Assembly: GCF_900143645.1 (NCBI RefSeq)
Contig: NZ_FRFD01000007.1
Coordinates: forward strand, 265,448 to 329,447
Reading direction: 5' to 3'
Origin: Anaerocolumna xylanovorans DSM 12503
Lineage (GTDB): Bacteria > Bacillota > Clostridia > Lachnospirales > Lachnospiraceae
DNA length: 64,000 bases
Shown: positions 43,067-53,286 of the stretch, piece after piece
How positions within the stretch are numbered: the stretch's first letter is position 1
How the letters are laid out: each line of letters starts with the position of its first letter
Notes under the pieces: generated by a model
Told to the model about the DNA's origin: nothing
The model's input: only the letters and a program-made list of their open reading frames with translations
The model's database searches: none
Program-made: the position numbers and the translations under genes

Positions 43067-46000
43067 TTGAGCGATTATAAAAAACCATACACTTTAGGAA
43101 TCGATATTGGCTCCACTACCGTTAAAATTGCGGTATTAAATACAGAAAATAAAATCCTCTTCTCTGAATATGAGCGCCATTTTGCTAACATTCAGGAAAC
43201 CCTAGCCAAGCTGTTAAAAAATGCTGCCGGACAATTGGGCAATGTAAAAATAGCCCCTATGATAACCGGTTCCGGTGGTCTTACTATATCAAAGCATCTT
43301 GGTATTCCTTTTGTACAGGAGGTTGTCGCTGTATCTACTTCCCTGCAGAATTATGCTCCGAAAACTGATGTGGCAATCGAACTTGGCGGTGAAGATGCCA
43401 AGATTATATATTTTACCGGCGGAATTGAACAAAGGATGAACGGCATTTGCGCAGGGGGTACCGGTTCTTTTATAGACCAGATGGCTACCCTTCTTAATAC
43501 CGATGCATCAGGCCTTAACGAATATGCGAAAGAATACAAGGCCATTTACCCCATAGCCGCAAGATGCGGCGTATTTGCTAAATCCGATATCCAGCCCTTA
43601 ATCAATGAAGGTGCAACAAAGCCGGATTTATCCGCCTCTATCTTTCAGGCAGTTGTCAGCCAGACCATCAGCGGTCTTGCCTGCGGCAAACCCATCCGGG
43701 GAAATGTAGCTTTCTTAGGAGGTCCTCTGCACTTCTTAACTGAGTTAAAGAACGCTTTTATCCGTACCTTAAACCTCACAGAAGACCAGATAATAGCACC
43801 TGAACATTCCCACCTCTTTGCAGCCGTAGGTGCTGCAATGAACAGCAAATATGATACCCTTATTACTCTGGAGGAGATTGCTGCAAAGCTGACAGAGGGA
43901 ATTACCATGGATTTTGAAGTAAACCGTATGTCGCCTCTGTTTAAGGATAAAAAGGAATATAACGATTTTAAGGAACGTCATTCCAGACAAGCAGTAAAAA
44001 AGGCTGATTTAAAGACTTATAAAGGTGACTGCTATCTGGGTATTGATGCAGGCTCCACCACTACCAAAATAGCTGTTGTGGGTGAAGACGGCTCCCTTTT
44101 GTACTCCTTCTACAGTAATAACAACGGCAGTCCCTTAAAGACTGCAATAAAAGCCATGAAAGAAATCTACTCCATTCTTCCGAAAGAGGCCAGGATAATC
44201 CGTTCCTGCTCCACAGGCTACGGTGAAGCTCTTCTGAAATCAGCCCTTATGATGGATGAAGGAGAAGTTGAAACCGTCGCCCACTACTATGCTGCCGCAT
44301 TCTTTGAACCAAAGGTAGACTGTATCTTAGATATCGGCGGTCAGGATATGAAATGCATCAGGATTAAGAATAATACCGTTGACAGTGTCCAGTTGAATGA
44401 AGCCTGCTCCTCGGGCTGCGGTTCCTTTATTGAGACCTTTGCCAAATCTTTAAACTATGAAGTAGCTGATTTTGCGGAAGTTGCTCTTTTTGCCAAAAAT
44501 CCTGTTGACTTAGGTTCCAGATGTACCGTGTTCATGAATTCCAAAGTAAAACAAGCACAAAAGGAAGGCGCACAGGTAGCAGATATTTCTTCCGGCCTGG
44601 CTTATTCCGTTATTAAGAATGCTATCTTTAAGGTTATAAAGATTACCGACCCGAAGGATTTGGGAGAGCACGTAGTTGTACAGGGAGGTACTTTCTATAA
44701 CGAGGCAGTTCTAAGAAGCTTTGAACTTCTTACCGGCTGTAAACCTGTAAGACCGGATATTGCCGGAATTATGGGTGCTTTTGGTGCAGCCTTAATTGCC
44801 AGAGAGCACTATCAGGGCGAAGAAAGCACTCTGCTCTCTCTTGATAAAATTAACGAATTAACAATTGAATCTTCTATGGCAAGATGCAAAGGCTGTACAA
44901 ATAACTGCCGTCTTACCATTAACCGTTTTACCGGCGGAAGACAGTTTATCAGCGGAAACCGCTGTGAAAAAGGCCTGGGCAAAGCCAAAAATACAGCCAA
45001 TGTACCGAATTTATTTGATTACAAATTAAAGTCCCTCTTCTCCTATGAACCACTGGCCGAGGATAAAGCCCCCAGAGGCGTAGTAGGAATACCAAGAGTG
45101 CTTAATATGTATGAAAATTATCCCTTCTGGTTTACTTTTTTTACAGAGCTTGGATACCGCGTAATTCTTTCACCTGATTCAAGCAGAAAGATTTATGAGA
45201 TGGGAATTGAATCCATTCCCAGTGAATCCGAATGCTATCCTGCAAAACTTGCCCACGGACATATTATGTGGCTTATCAAGCAGGGAGTTGACTTTATCTT
45301 CTATCCAAGTGTTCCTTATGAACGCTGCGAAGTACCGGGTGCGGGTAACCATTACAATTGCCCCATTGTTGCTTCCTACAGCGAGAATATCAAGAACAAT
45401 GTGGAAGAGCTTAGAAGTGATAAAATACGCTACGAAAACCCTTTTATGTCCTTTGAAAATGAGGAAATCTTAAGTAACCGCCTTGTTGCAATTATGAAAG
45501 ACATCAACAACGCTTCTGCAAAAGAAGTAAAGTCTGCCGCTCATAAAGCCTGGGCTGAGCTTGAGGCCAAGAGAAAGGACATTCAGAATAAAGGTGAAGA
45601 AACCATTGCTTACCTGATTGAAAACGGCAAAAAAGGTATTGTTTTAGCCGGCCGTCCTTACCATATTGATCCCGAAATCAATCACGGCATCCCTGAACTG
45701 ATTAACTCTTATGATGTTGCCGTACTCACAGAGGATTCCGTTTCCCACTTAGGAAAGGTTGACAGACCTCTTGTGGCAGTTGACCAGTGGATGTACCATT
45801 CCAGACTATACGCCGCTGCTTCTTACGTAAAGACTATGCCGAGTCTTGAACTGATTCAATTGAATTCCTTTGGCTGCGGTCTGGATGCTGTTACAACTGA
45901 TATGGTTAATGATATTCTAACCAAATCCGGCAAGATTTATACCGTCTTAAAAATAGATGAAGTAAATAATTTGGGAGCTGCCAGAATCCGGGTCCGTTCT

Positions 46001-47386
46001 CTTTTATCCGCTGTCAGTGACAGGGACAGAAAGAAAACCTCCTGCAATGTTCCCATTGCATCAGATGCTCATACCAGGGTTGTATTTACGGAAGAGATGC
46101 GTAAGAACTATACCCTTCTCTGCCCCCAAATGTCACCTATTCACTTTGATATCCTGCAAAGTGCCTTAAGAACCGGCGGATACAATGTTGAGATTCTGGC
46201 CAATGATAATCATTCAGCAGTAGATGTAGGCTTAAAATACGTTAATAATGATGCCTGCTACCCCTCTCTGATGGTAGTAGGACAGATTATGGATGCACTG
46301 CTGTCAGGAAAATATGACTTAAATAAAGTAGCCGTCATGATTACCCAGACAGGCGGCGGCTGCCGTGCCACCAATTATATTAATTTTATTAGAAGAGCTC
46401 TTGCAAAGGCCGGTATGACTCAGATTCCTGTTATTTCTTTAAGTGTAACGGGACTGGAAAAGAATCCGGGTATGAAATATACACCGAAGCTGATAATGAG
46501 CGCTGTACAGGCCCTGGTATACGGCGATGTATTCATGAGAGTATTGTACCGCACAAGGCCCTATGAAGAAGTTCCCGGTTCTGCTAATGCTCTGTACCAA
46601 AAGTGGAATGAAAAGTGCAAGACAGCCGTAACCAATGCAAAGTGGGGTGAATTCAAGAAAAACATCAGGGGCATTATTGAAGACTTTGATAATCTGCCTT
46701 TGAAAGATATAAAAAAACCCAGAGTTGGTATTGTAGGTGAAATTCTGGTGAAATTCCTCCCTGCCGCCAACAACTATCTGGTTGAGTTACTGGAGGCAGA
46801 GGGAGCAGAAGCAGTAGTTCCTGATTTATTAGATTTCTTTATGTATTCCTTCCATAATGCAAGCTTTAAAGCGGATTATTTAGGCTTTAAAAAGTCTTCG
46901 GCAAGAATAAGTAACCTGCTAATTAAGGCACTTGAATTATGCAGAAAGGAAGCAAAGGTTTCTTTCGAGAAGAGCAAGCGCTTTACTCCTCCGGTACCGA
47001 TTAAAACTCTCGCTGAATACGCTACTCCTATTGTGTCAGTAGGTAATCAAACCGGTGAAGGCTGGTTTCTAACCGGTGAAATGGTAGAATTAATCCATTC
47101 CGGTGTTAAAAACATTGTATGTACCCAACCTTTTGCCTGCCTTCCTAACCACATTGTAGGCAAGGGTGTTATTAAAGAGCTAAGGCTTAGATATCCTGAA
47201 TCCAACATTGTGGCAGTAGACTACGATCCCGGTGCCAGTGAGGTTAACCAATTAAACCGTATCAAGCTTATGCTTGCCACTGCGGTCAAGAATATGGAGA
47301 GTAAGCCGCTCCACAACATGGAAATTAAAGATATCTACCACACGCCTCCGGTTACTTCAAAGACCAGTTTTGAGACCGGTATATAA
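43067..47386 (+). CDS. Giant 2-hydroxyacyl-CoA dehydratase activase-like protein
   Basis: The 1439-aa protein begins at a TTG (43067) with AAGGAGG seven bases upstream. It has two ASKHA ATPase modules of the BadF/BcrA/HgdC type: the first with LGIDIGSTTVKIAVLN and NGICAGGTGSFIDQM (1-270), the second with GIDAGSTTTKIAVVGEDGSL, CSTGYGEALL and EACSSGCGSFIETFA (320-590). A Cys-rich link (CKGCTNNCRLT), a DUF2229 domain (about 660-900, with SESECYPAKLAHGHIMWLIK) and a C-terminal dehydratase-like domain follow. Activators of this class use ATP to drive electron transfer through an Fe-S cluster in radical dehydrations. Large single-chain forms are common in Clostridia but their substrates are mostly unknown. 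It stands alone with its own promoter and terminator. Confidence 0.92.
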   Translation: MSDYKKPYTLGIDIGSTTVKIAVLNTENKILFSEYERHFANIQETLAKLLKNAAGQLGNVKIAPMITGSGGLTISKHLGIPFVQEVVAVSTSLQNYAPKTDVAIELGGEDAKIIYFTGGIEQRMNGICAGGTGSFIDQMATLLNTDASGLNEYAKEYKAIYPIAARCGVFAKSDIQPLINEGATKPDLSASIFQAVVSQTISGLACGKPIRGNVAFLGGPLHFLTELKNAFIRTLNLTEDQIIAPEHSHLFAAVGAAMNSKYDTLITLEEIAAKLTEGITMDFEVNRMSPLFKDKKEYNDFKERHSRQAVKKADLKTYKGDCYLGIDAGSTTTKIAVVGEDGSLLYSFYSNNNGSPLKTAIKAMKEIYSILPKEARIIRSCSTGYGEALLKSALMMDEGEVETVAHYYAAAFFEPKVDCILDIGGQDMKCIRIKNNTVDSVQLNEACSSGCGSFIETFAKSLNYEVADFAEVALFAKNPVDLGSRCTVFMNSKVKQAQKEGAQVADISSGLAYSVIKNAIFKVIKITDPKDLGEHVVVQGGTFYNEAVLRSFELLTGCKPVRPDIAGIMGAFGAALIAREHYQGEESTLLSLDKINELTIESSMARCKGCTNNCRLTINRFTGGRQFISGNRCEKGLGKAKNTANVPNLFDYKLKSLFSYEPLAEDKAPRGVVGIPRVLNMYENYPFWFTFFTELGYRVILSPDSSRKIYEMGIESIPSESECYPAKLAHGHIMWLIKQGVDFIFYPSVPYERCEVPGAGNHYNCPIVASYSENIKNNVEELRSDKIRYENPFMSFENEEILSNRLVAIMKDINNASAKEVKSAAHKAWAELEAKRKDIQNKGEETIAYLIENGKKGIVLAGRPYHIDPEINHGIPELINSYDVAVLTEDSVSHLGKVDRPLVAVDQWMYHSRLYAAASYVKTMPSLELIQLNSFGCGLDAVTTDMVNDILTKSGKIYTVLKIDEVNNLGAARIRVRSLLSAVSDRDRKKTSCNVPIASDAHTRVVFTEEMRKNYTLLCPQMSPIHFDILQSALRTGGYNVEILANDNHSAVDVGLKYVNNDACYPSLMVVGQIMDALLSGKYDLNKVAVMITQTGGGCRATNYINFIRRALAKAGMTQIPVISLSVTGLEKNPGMKYTPKLIMSAVQALVYGDVFMRVLYRTRPYEEVPGSANALYQKWNEKCKTAVTNAKWGEFKKNIRGIIEDFDNLPLKDIKKPRVGIVGEILVKFLPAANNYLVELLEAEGAEAVVPDLLDFFMYSFHNASFKADYLGFKKSSARISNLLIKALELCRKEAKVSFEKSKRFTPPVPIKTLAEYATPIVSVGNQTGEGWFLTGEMVELIHSGVKNIVCTQPFACLPNHIVGKGVIKELRLRYPESNIVAVDYDPGASEVNQLNRIKLMLATAVKNMESKPLHNMEIKDIYHTPPVTSKTSFETGI

Positions 47387-47399
47387 TAAAACATCAAGA

Positions 47400-47456
47400 G
47401 GGTGTCCTAAAAGTCAGCCAGTCATGAGATTGGCAGACTTTTGTGACACCCTTTTT
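47400..47456 (+). terminator. Terminator of the giant activase gene
   Basis: A long stem (GGGTGTC...GACACCC with inner AAAGTC and GCCA pairing, 47400-47451) is followed by TTTTT. Confidence 0.9.
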
Positions 47457-47495
47457 GCAGCCTGAAAGCTAATTTCATCCTTCTCTTTGAATACG

Positions 47496-48596
47496 TTATC
47501 TGGGCCAGCGCTCTTTGCGCTTTAGCAGCGGTCCAAAGGGGTTGTGGGGTTCTTTCTGATACCAGTAAGCCACTGTTGCCACATCATCCTGCCTTTCGAA
47601 TAATCCTCCATGGCATACTCCAATCTGCTGAATGGTTACTTTCAGATCTTCCTCAAACAGTACCGGGTCCATTATATGCCACCGGTAAAAGCTTCTCTGG
47701 GGCATCTGGTCATCATTATGGTAATCGTTGTGAATAAACGTATCATGATTTGAATAATAAGGAAAACCCATAAAGGCTGTACAGTAGGTATTTTCTACGG
47801 TCCTTCCCTTCTCCTGGGTTGCAAAGCTCCAAGCCCCGCCAAAGTAGTCTTCTGTTCCGGTTCCGCAAATGGTCGGATATTTTTCATCACCGTCCAGATA
47901 GAACTTTATTTCGCCTTCTCCGTACCAATAACGCTCCAGGGTTGTCAATGCCATATAGGTTCCCACATACTGCCCTTTTCCTCTTACTCCGTCTAAAATC
48001 ACATAATCCTTCCCTTTTTCGGTCAGGCGCTCCCTTTTCCATTGTGCATGAAAATAGCCGGTATTAGCCGGCAATTCATCATACAAACAATAATCCACCT
48101 GATAAAAAAACGCGTTGACATCTTCATCGTTCTGATTTTCGATAGTAATCTTTGCTTTCTTTTCAAAAGGCATAGGAAAATAGCAGTTAAAGCCCCTGGT
48201 CGGATTTACTGCGACAGGCATGGAATTAACAGGATATGATACGCCAAAACCGCAGCAGAAAAAGTCTCCCAGAGGACTCTCTACAGAAGGTTCCGCTTCC
48301 CCATCCCAGTACATCCTAAGCACCAAATCCCTTAGCACATAACGGCTGCGGTCACTGGTACGGTCGGTTACGGTAATCCAGATATGCTGAACAACTCCCG
48401 GCCCCTCAATTTCGGCCAGAGTTTCTGTTCCTCCGGCTGTCAGCTTCGGAATGCAGGGAGAGCCTTTTCTGCCAGGCCCTAACTCACTGGCAGCCATACC
48501 CCCCTTACCCTTTTCTCCTTTTCTGTTTTCCCAGTTAATGGCTCTGCTCTTTCCATTCTTTAAAACCGGTAATGTCTCCATGCTATTATAAAACAT
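47496..48596 (-). CDS. GH172 (former DUF2961) glycosidase
   Basis: The start is set at the second ATG (48594-48596), eight bases after GGAGG, giving 366 aa. Recognisable DUF2961 features are AEIEGPGVVQHIWITVTDRT, GEAEPSVESPLGDFFCCGFG, FNCYFPMPFEKKAKITIENQ and GTGTEDYFGGAWSF. Members of GH172 act on alpha-linked fructofuranose or arabinofuranose, including difructose anhydrides. No signal peptide is present, so it acts on imported sugar. It is the last gene of an operon with a GH32-like enzyme and an ABC importer. Confidence 0.88.
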   Translation of the reverse strand: MFYNSMETLPVLKNGKSRAINWENRKGEKGKGGMAASELGPGRKGSPCIPKLTAGGTETLAEIEGPGVVQHIWITVTDRTSDRSRYVLRDLVLRMYWDGEAEPSVESPLGDFFCCGFGVSYPVNSMPVAVNPTRGFNCYFPMPFEKKAKITIENQNDEDVNAFFYQVDYCLYDELPANTGYFHAQWKRERLTEKGKDYVILDGVRGKGQYVGTYMALTTLERYWYGEGEIKFYLDGDEKYPTICGTGTEDYFGGAWSFATQEKGRTVENTYCTAFMGFPYYSNHDTFIHNDYHNDDQMPQRSFYRWHIMDPVLFEEDLKVTIQQIGVCHGGLFERQDDVATVAYWYQKEPHNPFGPLLKRKERWPR

Positions 48597-48614
48597 CAAC
48601 ATCTCCTCCTTCCA

Positions 48615-49442
48615 TTATCCCTTGGTTGCCCCCATCGTCATACCGGCAGTAACCCAGCGGTTTAATACAAAGTAAACAATCATGGGCGGCAGTATAGCAA
48701 TTGTAATTGCCGCAAAAGTAGAACCCCAGTCCACATTGCCAAAGGCTCCTACGTAATCCTTTAAGCCCATTGCCACCGTCTTTGCGGCACTGTCACTAAT
48801 AAAGGTATTAGCAAAAATAAAATCATTCCAGATTAATATACTGTACATGGATGCAATGGTAATTATGGTGTTTCGGGTCAGGGGAAATACGATTTTTGCA
48901 AAAATACGGTAAGTACTGCATCCATCAACAATAGCCGCTTCCAACAGCTCATTGGGTAAAAAGCTGTAGAAACTGTAAAACATCATGACAGAAAGCGGCA
49001 GTGCAAATCCTACCTGCGGCAGAATCAGCGAAAAAGAGGTATTCAGAATTCCTATTTTACTGTAGAAAATAAACAGAGGAATCAATGTAATCTGAACCGG
49101 AACCATGATACCAAAGGTAAAAAAAGCATATACTTTCTTTGTAGCCCTGAAATTAAACTTTGCCAATGCAAATCCCGCCGTGGAACTTAATGCCACAATT
49201 AACAGCAGTGAAATGCCCGTAACCTTTAAGCTGTTCCACATGTATAACCCGATTTTACCATCCTTAAAAACTTTTATAAAATTCATTAAAGTGGGATTGT
49301 GTGGAAACGAAAAGGGAGTTGAAGCCAGTTCTACTGTCGGCTTGATGCTGGCCATAAACAGCCAAAGAATCGGATAAAGCTGTATCACCAAGAAGAATAA
49401 AATAATCAAACTAAAAATAATCTTTCCTGCTTTCTTTTTCAT
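48615..49442 (-). CDS. ABC sugar transporter permease, MalG type
   Basis: The 275-aa membrane protein has six helices and the EAA loop LPNELLEAAIVDGCSTYRIF (about 180-200) that contacts the ATPase. It is the MalG/AraQ-type partner of a carbohydrate importer (CUT1 class). Its start overlaps the stop of the other permease gene by four bases (ATGA). No ATPase gene is in the operon, as is common in Firmicutes, where a shared MsmX-type ATPase serves several importers. Confidence 0.94.
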   Translation of the reverse strand: MKKKAGKIIFSLIILFFLVIQLYPILWLFMASIKPTVELASTPFSFPHNPTLMNFIKVFKDGKIGLYMWNSLKVTGISLLLIVALSSTAGFALAKFNFRATKKVYAFFTFGIMVPVQITLIPLFIFYSKIGILNTSFSLILPQVGFALPLSVMMFYSFYSFLPNELLEAAIVDGCSTYRIFAKIVFPLTRNTIITIASMYSILIWNDFIFANTFISDSAAKTVAMGLKDYVGAFGNVDWGSTFAAITIAILPPMIVYFVLNRWVTAGMTMGATKG

Positions 49443-50371
49443 AGGTCCTTTACACTCCTTCCCTTTTTCTTAAGTTTTTGCATTTTTCTGGTTTCCCTGT
49501 CCTCTCTGGAAGTAAAGCCTGCTCTTAGGAGAGACACCACCAATATGCTTTCAATAATAATAAATACCGCAAGGGTACTGCCATAACCATATTGGTTGCT
49601 GGAAAAGGCTTTTTTATACATATATGTTGACATCAATTCACTGACATTTCCCGGACCTCCGCTTGTTAACAAAAACGGAATGTCAAAGCCTCTAAGAGCT
49701 CCTGTAAGACACATGGTTAAAGTCAGTAAAAGTATGGGCTTAATCAAAGGCATCTTTATCCGGATCAAAATCTGCCATTCATTGGCCCCATCCACCTTTG
49801 CGGCTTCATATACCTGCGAGTCCAATGAAATCAGTGCCGCATAAAAAATAACCATATACATACCTGTAAATCTCCATCCTTCCGGAATGGATACACAGGC
49901 TAAAACCGTTTTAATATTCGTAAGCCAGGAAGTAGCAAGACCATTAAGCCCTACGGCATTTAGTATCTGATTTATTAAACCTTCAGGTTCCGTAGCATAC
50001 ATACTACGGAACAATTGGGTTACAGCTACCGTAGTTACTATACAGGGTACATAATATAATGTCTTTACCAATGTAACTTTACGCTTCATATAAGATAATA
50101 GTACCGCAAACATCAAACCTATTATAAGCTGCATGGAAACAACAATTAACAGATAGATCAGATTATTGAAAAAAGCCTTATAAAAAACTCTGTCTTGAAA
50201 CATCAGTACATAATTATCGAATCCTACAAATTTCTTATCCCCTATTCCGCCCCATTTCATAAAACTTAACCGGATAGATTCTTCAATGGGGTAGAAAACT
50301 GCCAGTATATAAAATAATAATCCCGGCAGTAAAAATACCCAGAATGCTTTTTTGTCTTTTAATATTCCCAT
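49439..50371 (-). CDS. ABC sugar transporter permease, MalF/UgpA type
   Basis: The 310-aa protein has six membrane helices and the EAA loop SQVYEAAKVDGANEWQILIR (about 203-222). N-terminal KAFWVFLLPGLLFYILAVFY is typical of the MalF/UgpA class. It pairs with the overlapping MalG-type permease. A stem-loop separates it from the binding-protein gene. Confidence 0.94.
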   Translation of the reverse strand: MGILKDKKAFWVFLLPGLLFYILAVFYPIEESIRLSFMKWGGIGDKKFVGFDNYVLMFQDRVFYKAFFNNLIYLLIVVSMQLIIGLMFAVLLSYMKRKVTLVKTLYYVPCIVTTVAVTQLFRSMYATEPEGLINQILNAVGLNGLATSWLTNIKTVLACVSIPEGWRFTGMYMVIFYAALISLDSQVYEAAKVDGANEWQILIRIKMPLIKPILLLTLTMCLTGALRGFDIPFLLTSGGPGNVSELMSTYMYKKAFSSNQYGYGSTLAVFIIIESILVVSLLRAGFTSREDRETRKMQKLKKKGRSVKDL

Positions 50372-50390
50372 GGGTCACCTCAATTTGGGA

Positions 50391-50433
50391 CTGCCGCAAA
50401 ATGAATGCTTTATTTTCATCTCATTTGCGGCAG
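50391..50433 (-). repeat. Stem-loop between binding-protein and permease genes
   Basis: Arms CTGCCGCAAAATGA (50391-50404) and TCATTTGCGGCAG (50421-50433) form a strong stem with one bulge. No U-run follows on the minus strand. Such hairpins after binding-protein genes usually stabilise the upstream mRNA and lower permease expression. Confidence 0.7.
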
Positions 50434-50444
50434 CCTCTTTTTGC

Positions 50445-51770
50445 CTATTGTTTATTGACTGCTATGGAATCATCCACCAGCTTAATAAAATCTTCTGCCG
50501 ACATATCCCCGGAAGCTACCAACAGCATATTGTCCTGCATGATTGCGTTGGTACCGGAATCCAGATAAGTATCCCAGGGCTTTAAGAAATGTTCACCCGT
50601 ATTGTTCATATCTTTCTGAATTCTTAAATAGAGATCCGTGAATTTAATATCCTTTGGCAATTCCGTCTTAATAGGTGACATCTGCTGTCTGCCGGCATAG
50701 ATTTTACCATAATTATCGATTACATAGAGTATGAAATCTTTTGTTTTCTCATCAAAGGTTTTTGTATTAAATGCCATACCGATACCGGAATTAACACAGA
50801 ATTCGTTTGCTCCCGTTTTGCCGTCAGGAGTAGTCGGAAGATAAAAATAGTCAACCTTTCCGGCCTCATACTGCTCTAACATAGCTGCCTGCTCCCAGTC
50901 ACCTATATAATACATGGCAGATTTTCCATCAAGAAATAAAGACTGGGCAGTTGCATAATCCGTTGCCGCAAAACCTTCATTGAAATATTGTCCCATCTGC
51001 TGTAAAAACTTAATCGATTTCATTCCGGTTTCATCCCCCATAGATGCTTTCCCGTCACGAAGATTGATTATATAGTCATTACCGGTATCACGGAAAGGTA
51101 ACATTGCCAAGTAGCGCTGTACCGGCCATCTGTCAACTCCGTCTACGGAAATAGGTGTTATGCCGTTTGCCTTTAACTTCGCACAGACATCCAGCCATTC
51201 ATCCACTGTCTTTGGAACTTCCACCTTATTGGCAGCGAAGATTTCCTTATTATACCAGATCATTTCCACATGATATTCCAAAGGCAGTGTATACATGGAA
51301 CCGTCGGTAAATTCCTGGTATTTTAATGCTATGGGATAAAAATCATCGTATTTTCCCTCATCTTTCAAAAAGGACTTTACATCTACCAACATTCCTGCAT
51401 CCACTAACTCTTTGCAATATGGATCTGCATCAATATCGATAATGTCCGGCATATTATTACCGGCAATCAATGTTTTCAGTTTTTGAAGATAGGAAGGCCT
51501 GTCCGCTGTTGTCTCTACCTGCAGCTCCCAATTACCCCCATGTTCCTCACTGTACTGCTTGGCAATCTCTCTCATAGTTAAATCAATTGCTCCGTCAACC
51601 GGCCTTGAAGCCAGCCATTTTACAACCGTTTTTTCTTCCGAAGATTTTGACGGATTCTTTCCGGAATCCGAACCACCGGAACCTGTATTATCCGTTTTTC
51701 CGCCACAGCCAGTTAATAGAGCAGTAACCATTGTAAACACCATAAGTAAGCTAATCAACCTTTTTTTCAT
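50445..51770 (-). CDS. Extracellular sugar-binding lipoprotein
   Basis: The 441-aa protein has a lipoprotein signal peptide (MKKRLISLLMVFTMVTALLT, then GC with the lipidated Cys at 22), a Ser/Gly-rich linker and a family 1 solute-binding fold (VKWLASRPVDGAIDLTMREI, DADPYCKELVDAGMLVDV, GKSAMYYIGDWEQAAML). It would capture an oligosaccharide outside the membrane for the two permeases encoded next. GGAGAG precedes the ATG. The neighbouring GH172 and GH32-like genes point to a fructose-containing sugar. Confidence 0.94.
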   Translation of the reverse strand: MKKRLISLLMVFTMVTALLTGCGGKTDNTGSGGSDSGKNPSKSSEEKTVVKWLASRPVDGAIDLTMREIAKQYSEEHGGNWELQVETTADRPSYLQKLKTLIAGNNMPDIIDIDADPYCKELVDAGMLVDVKSFLKDEGKYDDFYPIALKYQEFTDGSMYTLPLEYHVEMIWYNKEIFAANKVEVPKTVDEWLDVCAKLKANGITPISVDGVDRWPVQRYLAMLPFRDTGNDYIINLRDGKASMGDETGMKSIKFLQQMGQYFNEGFAATDYATAQSLFLDGKSAMYYIGDWEQAAMLEQYEAGKVDYFYLPTTPDGKTGANEFCVNSGIGMAFNTKTFDEKTKDFILYVIDNYGKIYAGRQQMSPIKTELPKDIKFTDLYLRIQKDMNNTGEHFLKPWDTYLDSGTNAIMQDNMLLVASGDMSAEDFIKLVDDSIAVNKQ

Positions 51771-51805
51771 CTTATTCTCTCCTTTTCTTTATCGAAACAA
51801 AAGTA

Positions 51806-53257
51806 CTATCCTTTTGTTCTAATAACTATTTTCCGTATAACGGCTTTTCCCTGCACCAGGTACAATCCCGCATATCCGCCACAATGATCATACATTCTGG
51901 TTGACAGTGCAACTTCATTATTTATGTATACTACACAGATATCCTCTTCGCGTATTAACAGAATATGGTATCTGTTCCCCTCCGGTAATCTTCTGACAGT
52001 TTCTACCTGATAAGCTATATCCCCCTTTATCTGCCACTGATAGAAACCCTGTTCGCTTCTTGGCCACATATCCCATGCAGCCATATTCTTTTTACGGTCC
52101 ATTTTAAGAAAATACCCTTTTTCCATTTCTTTATCCACATGGACAGCAATTCCAAATTCATAGGCCTCTTCGACTTCAATATCAAATTCTAAGCTAAAAG
52201 TATCCTTTGGCACAGGGAACAAAGCTGCTCCAAGCATCTGGCTCCTCATAAGCCAGGTATCCTGTTCCTGCTTTACTTCACAATGAAAACTGCTAAATTG
52301 CTCCGGTTTTTCACTTTTCTTAAAATACTGCTCCATTCCTTTTGCAGGCCTTGCCTTTAGAAACCCTGTATTTTCTTCCTGATAGATTTCATGAAACACC
52401 ATAGTCCCTCCCCATTCCCAAGGTCCAAAATCAGTGCTCCCCTTTTTACTGGGTATCCAGCCGAAAGCAAATCTTTGTCTGCCGTCGGAAGCTGTCTTTA
52501 TCGCGTAATTAGCCCTGGAATCAAATACATCATCCTCCGGAATAATCCAGGGTCCCTTAAGGTCTTTTGCCATCCTGTAATGGGTTACAAACCGGTCATT
52601 AAAAGTAGAAAACACCAGATACCACCATTCTCCCATCCGGAAAACTTCCGGACATTCCATGGTCACATACATATTCGGTTCAAAAAATGGTTCGGCATAA
52701 CTCCAATCCTCTAGGTCTTTTGACTTGCAAAGGGCAATACACCCTCCTCTTAATGCTCCTTCCCCCTTTCTTCTGGCAGCTAAGAGCATCCAATACTGTT
52801 CTTCCTCTTCATTCCAAAATACATAAGGATCCCTCCAGTCGAAGGATTCATATATAGTGTCATCCGCCACAAACAGGAAATCTTCATCATTTTCCAGATG
52901 ATAAATGTCTGTGCCTCTGGCTCTCATCACAGACTGGACACTCTTTCCATTAATCGTAATATCTGCATTATAAGCAGTATAATATGCATAATATATCCCA
53001 CTGCTGTCCTTTATAACCGAACCGGTATACGCATTTTTGTTGGGCTTATCCTCTCCGCCCCGCTTTATTGCTTCCCCATGGTAATCCAAATGGACAAAAT
53101 CCTTTGTCGTCACCAAATGCCAGGTAGTTTCCTCTGCATATTCATCTTTCTTACACCTTGGATCATGGAGATAAAAACCATAATATACCCCGTCTTCATA
53201 ATAGGGAATCAAATCCCCCACCCACGCATCTTCTGGCTTATAAAATAATTTTGACAT
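51806..53257 (-). CDS. GH32-like fructosidase with altered nucleophile motif
   Basis: The 483-aa protein has the GH32 five-bladed propeller features: the RDP motif in SFDWRDPYVFWNEEEEQYWM (about 140-159) and the acid/base Glu in MYVTMECPEVFRMGEWW (about 195). The usual N-terminal WMNDPNG is replaced by WVGDLIP (about 12-18), keeping the Asp. A C-terminal beta-sandwich follows (FSLEFDIEVEEAYEFGIAVH). It has no signal peptide. It is the first gene of the sugar operon and probably splits a fructoside inside the cell. Confidence 0.86.
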   Translation of the reverse strand: MSKLFYKPEDAWVGDLIPYYEDGVYYGFYLHDPRCKKDEYAEETTWHLVTTKDFVHLDYHGEAIKRGGEDKPNKNAYTGSVIKDSSGIYYAYYTAYNADITINGKSVQSVMRARGTDIYHLENDEDFLFVADDTIYESFDWRDPYVFWNEEEEQYWMLLAARRKGEGALRGGCIALCKSKDLEDWSYAEPFFEPNMYVTMECPEVFRMGEWWYLVFSTFNDRFVTHYRMAKDLKGPWIIPEDDVFDSRANYAIKTASDGRQRFAFGWIPSKKGSTDFGPWEWGGTMVFHEIYQEENTGFLKARPAKGMEQYFKKSEKPEQFSSFHCEVKQEQDTWLMRSQMLGAALFPVPKDTFSLEFDIEVEEAYEFGIAVHVDKEMEKGYFLKMDRKKNMAAWDMWPRSEQGFYQWQIKGDIAYQVETVRRLPEGNRYHILLIREEDICVVYINNEVALSTRMYDHCGGYAGLYLVQGKAVIRKIVIRTKG

Positions 53258-53286
53258 AAAACATTCTTACCTTTCATTTTGAATAA

